The notes: generated by a model from the sequence alone, not told the origin. A stretch of 20,147 nt of DNA from SAR116 cluster bacterium (GCA_002684695.1 NYVQ01000038.1:1-20147), one strand, 5' to 3'; counted from the first letter of the stretch, positions 1 through 8,485 are shown. Numbers and translations are program-made.

Positions 1-45
1 TAAATTTTCTTTTCTTATAAATTAACTCAAAGGTAAACTTAATTT

Positions 46-981
46 TTGAAAAAAAATAAAAGTAACTTTAGAATTGATATAATTATAATTTTTATTGTTT
101 TGCTCTTAGGACCGGTTGCAGGCCTAATTCTGTCAAGAACCAATCTACTAGAACAATTTGATCTTCTAGAAGATGTCATCCCAGAGACCAATTATTATAA
201 TCAAAAAAAATCCTTTAATGAGGATGAGATAGTTTTTAGTTCTCCTAAGTCTTTACATCTTGAAAGTTTCTTGTACCAAATAAAATTAGACTACAAAGTG
301 GTCTCAAATATAGACAATCTTCCAAATTTTGATTTATTATCTTTGCCTAAAGATCTGTCAAGTATTGAACCAACATCTCGAAGAAAGGCAATTTTCCTTT
401 CATCTATTTTACCTTTAATCGTGAAATCAAATATAAATATCTTAAATGATAGAAAGAAACTTTGCCAAGCGATTAAAAGTAATGATGTTGAAACAAAACT
501 AGAAATCGCTCAAAAATATTTTATAGATCTTTCCAAAATAGAAAAAATTATGATTGATAAAGAACTGCTTCGTAAAGTTGATGCAGTTCCTATTTCATTG
601 GTTTTAGCGCAGGCTGCAGCAGAAAGTGGGTGGGGGACTTCACGATTTGCTTTGGAAGGCAATGCACTTTTTGGACAATGGACTTGGGATAAATCAAAAG
701 GTATTGAACCTAAATCCGCATCTGATCAAAAGGCAGCTGTTAGAAAATTTAACAACTTAAAAGATTCAATTTTTTCTTATCTTATTAATCTAAATACTCA
801 TAAAGCTTATTCATCTATGAGAGCTAAAAGAAATAGAAACTGTAATCAAAAAAAATTAATTAGTGGTTATGAATTAGCAAATTGGATGGGAAATTATGCA
901 GTGACTCGTGATGAATATATAAAGTTACTTAGGAATATTATTAAGAAAAATAAACTAGGTAATCTTGATGATCTAGTTTAA
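46..981 (+). CDS. Bax-like membrane-anchored glucosaminidase (GH73-type)
   Basis: A predicted peptidoglycan hydrolase of the mannosyl-glycoprotein endo-beta-N-acetylglucosaminidase family, the family that contains E. coli Bax. A hydrophobic stretch at residues about 11-29 follows a Lys/Arg-rich start and looks like an N-terminal signal anchor, placing the enzyme in the periplasm. Residues about 30-170 are a poorly conserved linker. The catalytic domain runs from about 175 to 300 and contains AQAAAESGWGTSRFA, in which Glu193 is the likely catalytic acid, followed by GNALFGQWTW. The start is TTG with AAAGG about 12 nt upstream; no ATG precedes the membrane segment. The 3' end overlaps the convergent deacetylase gene by 9 nt. 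The family assignment is firm from the motif. The exact substrate and any role in cell separation are inference. At 311 aa it is complete. Confidence 0.85.
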   Translation: MKKNKSNFRIDIIIIFIVLLLGPVAGLILSRTNLLEQFDLLEDVIPETNYYNQKKSFNEDEIVFSSPKSLHLESFLYQIKLDYKVVSNIDNLPNFDLLSLPKDLSSIEPTSRRKAIFLSSILPLIVKSNINILNDRKKLCQAIKSNDVETKLEIAQKYFIDLSKIEKIMIDKELLRKVDAVPISLVLAQAAAESGWGTSRFALEGNALFGQWTWDKSKGIEPKSASDQKAAVRKFNNLKDSIFSYLINLNTHKAYSSMRAKRNRNCNQKKLISGYELANWMGNYAVTRDEYIKLLRNIIKKNKLGNLDDLV

Positions 982-1986
982 TAGAAATTGTCGTCCAAGC
1001 CAATGCCATCTTCCATTCGAGCCAGGCATTGTACAGTTTATACGGTGTCTCGGTCTGTAAAACTTCTTATCTGTTCTTACTTCTACTCTTTGTCCAATAA
1101 TTGTAACATCTGCTTCACCAATCCCACTTATGAAGCATTGTAACTGTTTTATCTGGGAATAATTTTTTCCTAAAGTAAATCCATAAGGAGGAGGGTTTTC
1201 TGAGATAACAGGGCTTTTAGGATGAACATCATTGACCACTATTGGAAGTGTACTAGATGCTTCTATCAATCTATCTAAGCTACCATATGCTTCATTCATT
1301 GCAAACCTTGGGAGCTCATGAAAACCTAAACTAGGATGAGCTGCTCCAGATTGCTGACCAAAAGCTGCTATAAAGTTTTCCTTTGCAACTTTTTTTGCAA
1401 TTAGATTATATTCACCATATGGATAAGCAAAAAGATTTGGTTTTTCACCTAACTCATCAATAAACCTTGTATTAGAATAATTAACTTCATTTCTTATATT
1501 TTCTTCAGACAAACGGTGCATATGAGGATGTGACTTTGTTTGGCTTCCAATTTCCACACCGTTGTTTTTAAGCTCCCTGATTTGATCCCAACTCATATAT
1601 CCATTCAAACCCTGATCAATTGGATCAGTGGCAACAAAAATAGTGAAAGGGATTTTATTGTTTTTAAGTATTGGCCAGGCATTTTCATAAACTGAAATAA
1701 AAGCATCATCTATAGTTAATGCTACAGTAAACTCAGGAAGTTCCTTTCCGGCTTTCAATTCTTCAATTATTTTTGATAATTTCATTACATTATATTTTGG
1801 ATTTTTTAATTCAATAATATGACTTTCAAATCTATCCACTTGGATATTAGTTGATGGATGGTTTGGTTCTCCAAAACGATGATACATTATTATTGAGACA
1901 GAATCTTGAGCAAGTGAATAGCTGTAAATTAGAATATTTATAACTAAAATTAAAAAAAAATTAAAAAAAATGATATTGTACTTCAT
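973..1986 (-). CDS. Secreted polysaccharide deacetylase (NodB/CE4 family)
   Basis: A predicted exported carbohydrate esterase of the NodB homology family, which removes N-acetyl (or O-acetyl) groups from polysaccharides. Residues 1-26 form a signal peptide with a hydrophobic core, ending near SLAQ. The NodB domain covers about 30-225: motif 1 is ALTIDDAF with Asp93-Asp94, motif 2 is GSQTKSHPHMHRL at 147-159, and motif 3 is FAYPYGEYN at 186-194. The first metal-binding His expected in motif 2 (H-T/S-x-x-H) is Gln149, while His153 is kept and further His lie at 155 and 157. A C-terminal region of about 110 residues carries Cys284 and Cys318, which could form a disulfide, and may be a beta-rich accessory domain; I do not recognise it. 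It starts with ATG and shows no clear Shine-Dalgarno. The substrate (peptidoglycan, exopolysaccharide or other) cannot be told from the sequence. Confidence 0.85.
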   Translation of the reverse strand: MKYNIIFFNFFLILVINILIYSYSLAQDSVSIIMYHRFGEPNHPSTNIQVDRFESHIIELKNPKYNVMKLSKIIEELKAGKELPEFTVALTIDDAFISVYENAWPILKNNKIPFTIFVATDPIDQGLNGYMSWDQIRELKNNGVEIGSQTKSHPHMHRLSEENIRNEVNYSNTRFIDELGEKPNLFAYPYGEYNLIAKKVAKENFIAAFGQQSGAAHPSLGFHELPRFAMNEAYGSLDRLIEASSTLPIVVNDVHPKSPVISENPPPYGFTLGKNYSQIKQLQCFISGIGEADVTIIGQRVEVRTDKKFYRPRHRINCTMPGSNGRWHWLGRQFLLN

Positions 1987-2066
1987 ATTGTGAATTTATA
2001 TTTATTATATTAATTAATACTTTTAGATTTAATTTCAAAACTTTTCAAGAAGAAGCGAGAAAACCA

Positions 2067-2768
2067 TTGAACTTTTTAGCTATTGATTCTACAGGCCATT
2101 TTTCATCTGTAGGTATCTTTGAAATAAGTAATAAAAAACTTGTATTAAAAGACAGTAACTTTAATTTTTTAATCGAGAACAATAATAAACCTATAGATAA
2201 ATTAATTAGCCAAACAATCCATACAAATCAAATAGAAAATTTAGATTTTATTGCAGTCTCACTTGGTCCTGGATCATTTACTAAAATAAGAGCATCTCTA
2301 GCATTTACTCAAGGACTTTCCTTTGGATTAAAAGCACCAATAATTGGTGTTAATGGATTTCAAAAACTATTTGAAGTTGGTAAAAGTTTGAATAAAAAAA
2401 ACACTGGATTATTGATAGCTTGTGATACATTTAGAAAATCTGCATTTGTAAGCCTTCAAAACATTAGAAATAAAAGTTTTGATAATAAAATAGAAATTTC
2501 TTCAGTTGATGAAATTAAGAATATGAAAGACATAAAGACTTATTCTAATATTACTGTTTTAGGTGACTTATCAAGTCAAGTTAACAAGCTTCTTATAAAT
2601 AATGGATTTAAGGTTTATGAAGAAGTCCAAACATATGGTTATAAAGAAATTGGATTAACAGCATTAGTTAGTATTGCTTTAAAAATAAAAAAAAATAATG
2701 ATAATTTCAACCAGGACCCCATTTATATCTCTGCACCACTTACAAATGAAAGGAAAAATAAGATTTGA
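2067..2768 (+). CDS. tsaB: tRNA t6A biosynthesis protein TsaB
   Basis: TsaB (YeaZ) is the inactive ASKHA-fold partner of TsaD in the TsaB-TsaD-TsaE complex that makes threonylcarbamoyl-adenosine at position 37 of ANN-decoding tRNAs. The N-terminus NFLAIDSTGHFSSVGIF matches the family's first beta-hairpin, and LGPGSFTKIRASLAFTQGLS at about 66-85 matches its signature. The usual GPGSFTG is GPGSFTK here (Lys73), and the later conserved Gly is Ser77. Length is 233 aa, normal for the family. The TTG start is well supported because the conserved LAID begins at residue 4 and no ATG lies in a usable position; a purine-rich AAGAAGAAG lies upstream. The stop overlaps the rimI start by 4 nt (ATTGA), suggesting translational coupling. 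It is the first gene of the operon running to lnt. Confidence 0.93.
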   Translation: MNFLAIDSTGHFSSVGIFEISNKKLVLKDSNFNFLIENNNKPIDKLISQTIHTNQIENLDFIAVSLGPGSFTKIRASLAFTQGLSFGLKAPIIGVNGFQKLFEVGKSLNKKNTGLLIACDTFRKSAFVSLQNIRNKSFDNKIEISSVDEIKNMKDIKTYSNITVLGDLSSQVNKLLINNGFKVYEEVQTYGYKEIGLTALVSIALKIKKNNDNFNQDPIYISAPLTNERKNKI

Positions 2769-3205
2769 ATTTAAGCTTTTGTGATATCAGAAATACGCCA
2801 ATTAATGATATAAATATTTTAGAAAAAGAAACGTATGATCATCTCATAAATTTCTATGAAGTAAATGAAAATTTTATATCAAAAGTAGAGGGATTATCAA
2901 TTAAGTTAGAAGAATATATAGGACATATTTATGCGCATAGAGCTGCAGATCAAGCAGATATAATATCATTTGTTATTAAAGAAAAGTTTAGAAAGCAGAA
3001 TTTTGGAACTTTATTGTTTAAAGCTTTTATTTCGAATTTAAGAATTAATGGTGTAAAGAATGTATTTTTAGAAGTTTCAGAAAAAAATATTATAGCTCAA
3101 AAATTTTATTATAGATTTGGCTTTGAAAATGTTGGATATAGAAAAGACTATTACAAAGAAAAAAGTGGTAAGATTAATGCTTATTTATTTAAAACAAAAA
3201 TTTAA
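2765..3205 (+). CDS. rimI: GNAT N-acetyltransferase, RimI-like
   Basis: A 146-aa single-domain GNAT acetyltransferase. Its position directly after tsaB, with a 4-nt overlap, points to RimI, which acetylates the N-terminus of ribosomal protein S18 and some other proteins. Visible family features are IISFVIKEKFRKQNFG (beta4 and the acetyl-CoA pyrophosphate loop) and FLEVSEKNIIAQKFYYRFGF. Glu103 and Tyr115 sit where RimI has its catalytic Glu and Tyr. The pyrophosphate loop R-x-x-G-x-G is altered to RKQNFG, with Asn79 in place of the first Gly. The TTG start is preceded by AAAGGA about 10 nt upstream. The GNAT fold is secure. The RimI assignment rests on context plus the C-terminal motif; a different protein acceptor is possible. 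Confidence 0.85.
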   Translation: MNLSFCDIRNTPINDINILEKETYDHLINFYEVNENFISKVEGLSIKLEEYIGHIYAHRAADQADIISFVIKEKFRKQNFGTLLFKAFISNLRINGVKNVFLEVSEKNIIAQKFYYRFGFENVGYRKDYYKEKSGKINAYLFKTKI

Positions 3206-3232
3206 AATATTCTTTCAAATTGAGTTAATATT

Positions 3233-4543
3233 TTGACAAAAAAGCTATATATAAAAACCTTTGGTTGCCAAATGAATTTTTATGACTCAGAGAAAATGTC
3301 TGATTTGCTCACAAATCATGGCTACGAAAGAACAGAGGTTCAAGATGACGCTGATCTAATCATTATCAATACATGTCATATCAGGGAAAAAGCTTCTGAA
3401 AAGCTTTTTTCTGACTTAGGACGAATTAAAAAATTAAAAGATAAAAAGGATATAAAACTTGCTGTGACTGGTTGTGTTGCACAAGCTGAAGGAGATCAAA
3501 TTAAAAGTAGAGCACCGTATGTTGACTTTATCACTGGTCCCCAATCATATCATAGAATACCCGAGACACTTAGAGAGTTATCTTTAGGTAAAAAAGTATC
3601 GCCTATTTTAGAATTTCATCCCAATGAAAAATTTGATAATCTTGAATATGGTAAAGAATATAAAGGTCCAACTTCATTTGTTACAATTCAAGAAGGCTGT
3701 GATAAGTTCTGTACTTTTTGTGTGGTGCCGTATACTCGAGGGGCTGAATTTTCTAGATCAATTTCAGAAATAAAAGATGAAATATACAGCTTAACAGATC
3801 AAGGTGTTTGTGAGGTAACTCTTTTAGGCCAAAATGTTAATTCATGGCATGGTTTAGACACATTAGGAAATGAAAGAGGCCTCGCTCATTTAATTAGTGA
3901 GATATCCAGTATAGAGAAAATTAAAAGGATTAGATATACAACTTCACATCCATTAGACATGGATGAAGAATTAATTCATGCACATAAAAACATTTCAAAA
4001 CTTATGCCTTATTTACATCTACCCGTTCAGTCTGGATCAGATAAAATACTTAATGCAATGAATAGAAGACATACCGCAAAAGAATATATTCAAATTATAG
4101 ATAAAATTAGAAAAATCAATCCAAATATAGCTCTTTCAGGGGACTTTATTGTTGGTTTCCCTGGTGAGAATGATAAAGATTTTGAAGATACAATTGATTT
4201 AATAGAAAATGTTCAATTTGCACAATCTTACTCCTTTAAATATAGTATTAGACCAGGAACACCTGCTTCAATTCTAGATACACAGGTACCAGAAAGCACA
4301 AAAAAAGAAAGACTATCTAAACTACAAAAGGTTTTATTTTCACAACAACATAAATTTAATTTAAAATTTATAGGAAATGAAGTTAACGTACTAATTGAAA
4401 AAACAGGTGGCAGAGAAAATCAGATTATGGGAAGAAGTGAGTATATGCAGTCTGTATATATCAACGATAATGTTGGATCTATAGGAGATATTAAGAAAAT
4501 AAAGGTTACTCATGCAGGCCAAAATAGCTTAAAGTCCTTATAA
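3233..4543 (+). CDS. miaB: tRNA-2-methylthio-N6-dimethylallyladenosine synthase MiaB
   Basis: A radical SAM methylthiotransferase that converts i6A37 to ms2i6A37 in tRNAs reading UNN codons. Three domains are seen in order. The N-terminal MTTase domain carries cluster ligands Cys12 (TFGCQMN), Cys48 (NTCHIREKA) and Cys81 (VTGCVAQAEG). The radical SAM core carries EGCDKFCTFCVVPYTRG with Cys156, Cys160 and Cys163. A TRAM domain lies at about 375-434. All six cysteines are present and the length (436 aa) is typical. The TTG start is forced: Cys12 is essential and the next Met is residue 14. It lies 27 nt after rimI and 13 nt before phoH. In many alphaproteobacteria I would expect a fur/mur-type regulator between rimI and miaB; none is here. 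Confidence 0.97.
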   Translation: MTKKLYIKTFGCQMNFYDSEKMSDLLTNHGYERTEVQDDADLIIINTCHIREKASEKLFSDLGRIKKLKDKKDIKLAVTGCVAQAEGDQIKSRAPYVDFITGPQSYHRIPETLRELSLGKKVSPILEFHPNEKFDNLEYGKEYKGPTSFVTIQEGCDKFCTFCVVPYTRGAEFSRSISEIKDEIYSLTDQGVCEVTLLGQNVNSWHGLDTLGNERGLAHLISEISSIEKIKRIRYTTSHPLDMDEELIHAHKNISKLMPYLHLPVQSGSDKILNAMNRRHTAKEYIQIIDKIRKINPNIALSGDFIVGFPGENDKDFEDTIDLIENVQFAQSYSFKYSIRPGTPASILDTQVPESTKKERLSKLQKVLFSQQHKFNLKFIGNEVNVLIEKTGGRENQIMGRSEYMQSVYINDNVGSIGDIKKIKVTHAGQNSLKSL

Positions 4544-4556
4544 GAGGATAATATTT

Positions 4557-5546
4557 TTGCAAAAAAAACTAAATCAAGAAAATAATAAAAAAAGTATAAA
4601 TATTAATTTTGATGATATCTCTCTAGTTCCTCAATTAATAGGAGTTAATAATAAAAACCTTCGCGAAATTGAAGAAATTATTAATGTTGAACTTGATAGT
4701 AATGGAAGTTTAATTAATTTGTATGGGAATCAAAAAGATTGTACTTTAGCAAAAAAAATTATTGAAAATTCATATTTAAAGTTGAAAGATTATAAAAAAA
4801 ATAAAATTGAATTTGAGGAATTTTCTATAAATTTTGATATTAATAATGTAATGAATAAATCCGTTGATATCAATAAAGAGATCAGTGCTTTAGAGAAACA
4901 TAGAATTAATACTTGGAAAAAAACAATAATTCCAAAGACTGATGGTCATAAATCGTATTTATCATCTTTAAATATCAATGACGTTGTTTTTTGCATTGGA
5001 CCAGCTGGTTCTGGTAAAACTTATCTTGCAGTTGCAAATGCAATAAACTGCCTTAAAAATAGAAAGGTAGAAAAGGTTATTCTTTCTCGTCCAGCTGTTG
5101 AGGCAGGGGAAAAAATTGGATTTCTACCAGGGGACATCAAAGATAAAGTTGATCCGTATTTAAGACCAATCTATGATGCTTTACATGATATGATGCCTGC
5201 AGAAAAAGTTGAGAAAAAACTTTTGTCTGGTGAGATAGAAATTGCACCTCTTGCTTTTATGAGGGGTAGAACATTAAAAAATTCTTATATAATTATTGAT
5301 GAAGCACAAAATACATCACCAATACAAATGAAGATGGTTCTTACTAGGCTTGGTGAAGGTTCAAAAATGGTTGTAACAGGAGATTTAACTCAAGTTGATT
5401 TACCTAAGGGACAGCAATCAGGCCTCACGGAAGCAGTAAAAATCCTGAACGGTATAAAAGGAATAGATATTTTGAAATTAGACGTGGTCGATATTGTAAG
5501 ACATTCTATTGTCTCTAAAATTATCAAGGCATATGAGAAGCTTTAA
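4557..5546 (+). CDS. phoH: PhoH-like ATPase (YbeZ)
   Basis: A PhoH-family P-loop ATPase, the YbeZ type that partners with YbeY in RNA and ribosome maintenance. An N-terminal region of about 100 residues is KH-like (IGVNNKNLREIEEIINVEL). The ATPase domain has Walker A GPAGSGKT at 148-155, the conserved SRPAVEAGEKIGFLPGD at 177-193, Walker B IIIDEAQN at 245-252 and TGDLTQVDLP at 274-283. Length (329 aa) fits the family. It starts at TTG with AAGAGGA about 10 nt upstream. Its 3' end overlaps ybeY, the same pairing seen in E. coli (ybeZ-ybeY-ybeX-lnt). The precise biochemical role of the family is still unsettled. Confidence 0.95.
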   Translation: MQKKLNQENNKKSININFDDISLVPQLIGVNNKNLREIEEIINVELDSNGSLINLYGNQKDCTLAKKIIENSYLKLKDYKKNKIEFEEFSINFDINNVMNKSVDINKEISALEKHRINTWKKTIIPKTDGHKSYLSSLNINDVVFCIGPAGSGKTYLAVANAINCLKNRKVEKVILSRPAVEAGEKIGFLPGDIKDKVDPYLRPIYDALHDMMPAEKVEKKLLSGEIEIAPLAFMRGRTLKNSYIIIDEAQNTSPIQMKMVLTRLGEGSKMVVTGDLTQVDLPKGQQSGLTEAVKILNGIKGIDILKLDVVDIVRHSIVSKIIKAYEKL

Positions 5547-6048
5547 TTTTTCATCTGAGACAAAATTAATAAAGTTTGACATCGAGGTAAGTGATCCCAG
5601 ACTATGGGAAAACCATAAATTAGTTTTTGATAGCTTTTCCATGAAATTTTTTTCTAAAGTAATAGAGAACACATTAAAAAAAAATACATTAGTATCAATA
5701 TTATTAACTGATGATAAAAATATAAAAATATTAAATTACAGGTGGAGAAAAAAAAATCAAACTACTAACGTTCTATCATTTCCGTTAGAATCATTTATAA
5801 AAGAAGGTAAATATTTATTCATTGGAGATATAGTTTTGTCATATGAAACAATAAAAAAGGAATCGATACAAAGAAAAATAAACTTTAGAGACCATTTTTT
5901 ACATTTATGTCTTCACGGAATACTCCATTTATTAGGTTATGATCATAAAAAACAAGAAGAAGAAAGAGAGATGGAAAATATAGAAATAAAACTTCTTTCT
6001 TTAATAAATATTCAAAATCCATATTTAACAAATGCAGAGGACCTTTAA
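5533..6048 (+). CDS. ybeY: Endoribonuclease YbeY (rRNA maturation)
   Basis: A zinc-dependent single-strand endoribonuclease involved in 16S rRNA 3'-end maturation and 70S quality control. The metal-binding signature HGILHLLGYDH is complete, with His128, His132 and His138 (numbered from the ATG at 5533). The upstream conserved LNYRWRKKNQTTNVLSFP (67-84) includes the Arg typical of the family. I prefer the ATG at 5533, which overlaps phoH by 14 nt, has AAGG just upstream and gives 171 aa. An upstream in-frame TTG at 5509 would give 179 aa. Family homology begins only near FDIEVSDP, so neither start can be excluded. The stop overlaps the corC ATG by 1 nt (TAATG), implying coupled translation. 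Confidence 0.93.
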   Translation: MRSFNFSSETKLIKFDIEVSDPRLWENHKLVFDSFSMKFFSKVIENTLKKNTLVSILLTDDKNIKILNYRWRKKNQTTNVLSFPLESFIKEGKYLFIGDIVLSYETIKKESIQRKINFRDHFLHLCLHGILHLLGYDHKKQEEEREMENIEIKLLSLINIQNPYLTNAEDL

Positions 6049-6875
6049 TGGTAAAATCGATTTTAAAAAGTTTTGGGTTTAGTAAATCGCTAACCAATCC
6101 AAGAGAAGAAATACAAGATATTATCAGTGAGGAAGGTCCAAAAGAGCAGGCATTTGACGCACATGAGAAAATTCTTTTGAAAAACATTCTCGGTTTAAGG
6201 GCAATAACAGCGTCCGATATAATGGTCCCTAGAGCAGACATTATTGCAGTAGATATTGAAGAAAAATCTGAAAACATTATAAAAAAGATGACAACAGCTG
6301 GGCATAGCCGACTTCCAGTTTTTAAAGGTGCATTAGATAAAGTTCTTGGTGTAATTCATATAAAAGACATTACATCAAAAATTTCAGAAAATGAACAAAT
6401 TGATGTAAAAAGTCTTTTGAGACCAGCTATTTTTTCATCACCTTCATTAAGGTTGTTAGATTTACTCCAAGAAATGAGATTAAAGAGATTGCACCTTGCT
6501 CTTGTTTTAGATGAGTTTGGTGGCGTTGATGGCCTTCTCACAATCGAAGACCTTGTAGAAGAAATTGTTGGTGAAATTGAAGATGAACATGATGACCCTG
6601 ATGCTCCTTTGGTAATTAATTCAGGAAAAGGGATTTTATTAGCTGATGCAAGACTTGAAATGGAAGAACTTGAAAAAATAACTGGCAAATTAACCACTGA
6701 TGAATCTGACTTTGAGATTGATACTTTAGGTGGATTAATTTGTTCAATAGCTGGAAGAGTTCCAGGAAGAGGGGAATGTATTCGACATCCTATAGGGATA
6801 GAATTTCAAATTCTAGAAGGTGATGCTCGAAGAGTGAGAAAAGTAAAAATTAGAGGTGTTAATTCAAAAAAATAA
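6048..6875 (+). CDS. corC: CBS-domain CorC/HlyC family protein (YbeX)
   Basis: A cytoplasmic protein of the CorC/YbeX type without the DUF21 membrane domain. Two CBS domains lie at about 55-180, from ASDIMVPRADIIAVD through LALVLDEFGGVDGLLTIEDL, followed by the acidic VEEIVGEIEDEHDD linker. A C-terminal CorC_HlyC transporter-associated domain lies at about 195-272. The family has been linked to magnesium/cobalt efflux and more recently to ribosome-related stress. Adjacency to ybeY and lnt is the conserved ybeZ-ybeY-ybeX-lnt order. AGAGGA ends 6 nt before the ATG. Length 275 aa is close to typical. The assignment is firm at family level; the molecular function is uncertain. Confidence 0.92.
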   Translation: MVKSILKSFGFSKSLTNPREEIQDIISEEGPKEQAFDAHEKILLKNILGLRAITASDIMVPRADIIAVDIEEKSENIIKKMTTAGHSRLPVFKGALDKVLGVIHIKDITSKISENEQIDVKSLLRPAIFSSPSLRLLDLLQEMRLKRLHLALVLDEFGGVDGLLTIEDLVEEIVGEIEDEHDDPDAPLVINSGKGILLADARLEMEELEKITGKLTTDESDFEIDTLGGLICSIAGRVPGRGECIRHPIGIEFQILEGDARRVRKVKIRGVNSKK

Positions 6876-6899
6876 TTTTTACTACGGTTCTATAAAATA

Positions 6900-8417
6900 A
6901 TGAAATTTAAAATAAATAAGTTTAAAAACAATTCGAATCTTATTAAATATCCTTTTTTATTCTTAATTGGAATTCTTGCGACTTTTTCTCTACCGCCCTT
7001 TAGTATTTTTCCATGTGTTTTTTTAATTTCGATATCAATATTCTATCTTTTGAATTCTGACGATCTCAAAGAAGCATTTCTTATTGGTTTCTTTCTAGCC
7101 TTTGGTTGGTTTTTAGTTTCTCTGTATTGGATAAGTAATGCTATTTTAACAGGTGGAAAAGAGTTTTTCTGGATGATTCCATTTGTTTTTTTTGGTCTTC
7201 CAGCTCTTTTATCAATTTTCTGGGGCCTAGCATTTTTTTTTACTAACCTGATAGGTCAAAATATTACTGAAAGACTATTTTTGTTATCAATACTTTTTCC
7301 ATTATTTGAGTGGTTAAGAGGCAATATTTTGTCAGGTTTTCCATGGAACATGTTAGGATTTTCTCTAAGTTCACCTCTCGAATTTGCGCAAACCATTTCA
7401 TTTTTAGGCCCATATGGGCAAAATATTTTAATAGTATTTCTGATAACAATACCAGTTTCGTTTTATTATAATAAAAAATTTTTTCTCTCCATCGCAACAG
7501 TTGTTTCTGTGGCTGCTTTATTAACTAGTACGTATCTATATAATAATAACAAAATACGCTTTACAAAACAGAATATTAGAATAGTTCAGCCTAATTTCTC
7601 TCATTTTGAAAAGTGGGATAAGTCTAAATATTTTATTAATCAAGAAAAACTGATAGAATTATCAAACGATAGATCAAATGAAAATTTTTTGATTATTTGG
7701 CCTGAAACAGCAATTGTTAACTTTATTGACAAAATAAATGAAGACATTTCCTATATTGTAGATAATATTTTTTATAAAAATTCAGGAATTCTGATTGCTG
7801 GAATACCAAGAAAAGAAATGATAAATAGCAAAAATTATTATTATAATTCGATGATAGCGATAGATCAGAATGGTGAAATTTTAGGAAACTATGATAAAAA
7901 AAGGTTAGTTCCTTTTGGTGAATATAATCCGTTTAGAGCGTTTTTAAGTTTTTTTAGTGTTATTGCAACAGATAAAGAATTTTCTAAAGGAGGACGAAGC
8001 AATCAATTTTTTGCTTTTAACAATTTAAATCTGTTTCCTATGATTTGCTATGAAGCAATATTCCCCTTTAAAGCAAATAAAGATAAATCATATGATCTGA
8101 TTATAAATATAACAAATGATGCATGGTTTGGGGAAACTTTAGGACCAGAACAACATTTTTGGTTGGCTAAGCAAAGAGCTGTTGAAACTGGTATACCTAT
8201 GGTGAGGGTTTCAAATAGTGGAATTTCTAGTTTAATTGCCCCAAATGGGGAGGAAATAGAAAGCCTAAATTTTGGAAGCTCTGGTTTTTTAGAATTAAAA
8301 ATTCCTGAGAAATTCAAACAAACTTTATACTTAAAATTTGGCGAGAAAATTTATTATTTAATAACATTAGTATTAATTTTTACATTTATTTTTTTTAAAA
8401 GAAGAGGTTTTAACTAG
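6900..8417 (+). CDS. lnt: Apolipoprotein N-acyltransferase Lnt
   Basis: An inner-membrane enzyme that adds the third acyl chain to the N-terminal Cys of lipoproteins, the last step of Gram-negative lipoprotein maturation. Several hydrophobic segments fill residues about 17-212, with one more at about 483-499. Between them lies a periplasmic nitrilase-like domain. The catalytic triad is visible: Glu269 (IIWPETA), Lys333 (YDKKRLVPFGEY) and Cys383 (MICYEAIFPF), matching E. coli Glu267, Lys335 and Cys387. WFGETLGPEQHF and RVSNSGIS are also typical. Length 505 aa is normal. The ATG start follows corC by 24 nt without a strong Shine-Dalgarno. It is the last gene of the tsaB-lnt operon. No GC-rich terminator follows it. 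Confidence 0.96.
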   Translation: MKFKINKFKNNSNLIKYPFLFLIGILATFSLPPFSIFPCVFLISISIFYLLNSDDLKEAFLIGFFLAFGWFLVSLYWISNAILTGGKEFFWMIPFVFFGLPALLSIFWGLAFFFTNLIGQNITERLFLLSILFPLFEWLRGNILSGFPWNMLGFSLSSPLEFAQTISFLGPYGQNILIVFLITIPVSFYYNKKFFLSIATVVSVAALLTSTYLYNNNKIRFTKQNIRIVQPNFSHFEKWDKSKYFINQEKLIELSNDRSNENFLIIWPETAIVNFIDKINEDISYIVDNIFYKNSGILIAGIPRKEMINSKNYYYNSMIAIDQNGEILGNYDKKRLVPFGEYNPFRAFLSFFSVIATDKEFSKGGRSNQFFAFNNLNLFPMICYEAIFPFKANKDKSYDLIINITNDAWFGETLGPEQHFWLAKQRAVETGIPMVRVSNSGISSLIAPNGEEIESLNFGSSGFLELKIPEKFKQTLYLKFGEKIYYLITLVLIFTFIFFKRRGFN

Positions 8418-8476
8418 AAATAAAAGATTGGTTTTCATTATTTAAGTGTTTAATTTTATAAATTAATTAAGTAATA

Positions 8477-8485
8477 TGCTATAGT
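8477..8485 (+). promoter_or_regulatory. Candidate extended -10 promoter for metK
   Basis: TGCTATAGT matches the extended -10 consensus TGnTATAAT at all but one position of TG plus the hexamer. It sits in the only long gap of the window, about 200 nt before metK. No good -35 hexamer is seen at 17 nt spacing, which is tolerable for an extended -10 site. Transcription would start near 8491-8493, leaving a leader of about 190 nt. In a region this AT-rich, chance matches are common, so the call is tentative. Confidence 0.4.

Noticed and set aside
2004..2009. Minus-strand TATAAT as promoter of the deacetylase gene.
   Set aside because: A perfect -10 hexamer, but the -35 is poor (about 3 of 6), the predicted leader would be only about 10 nt, and the region is almost pure AT, so a chance match is likely.
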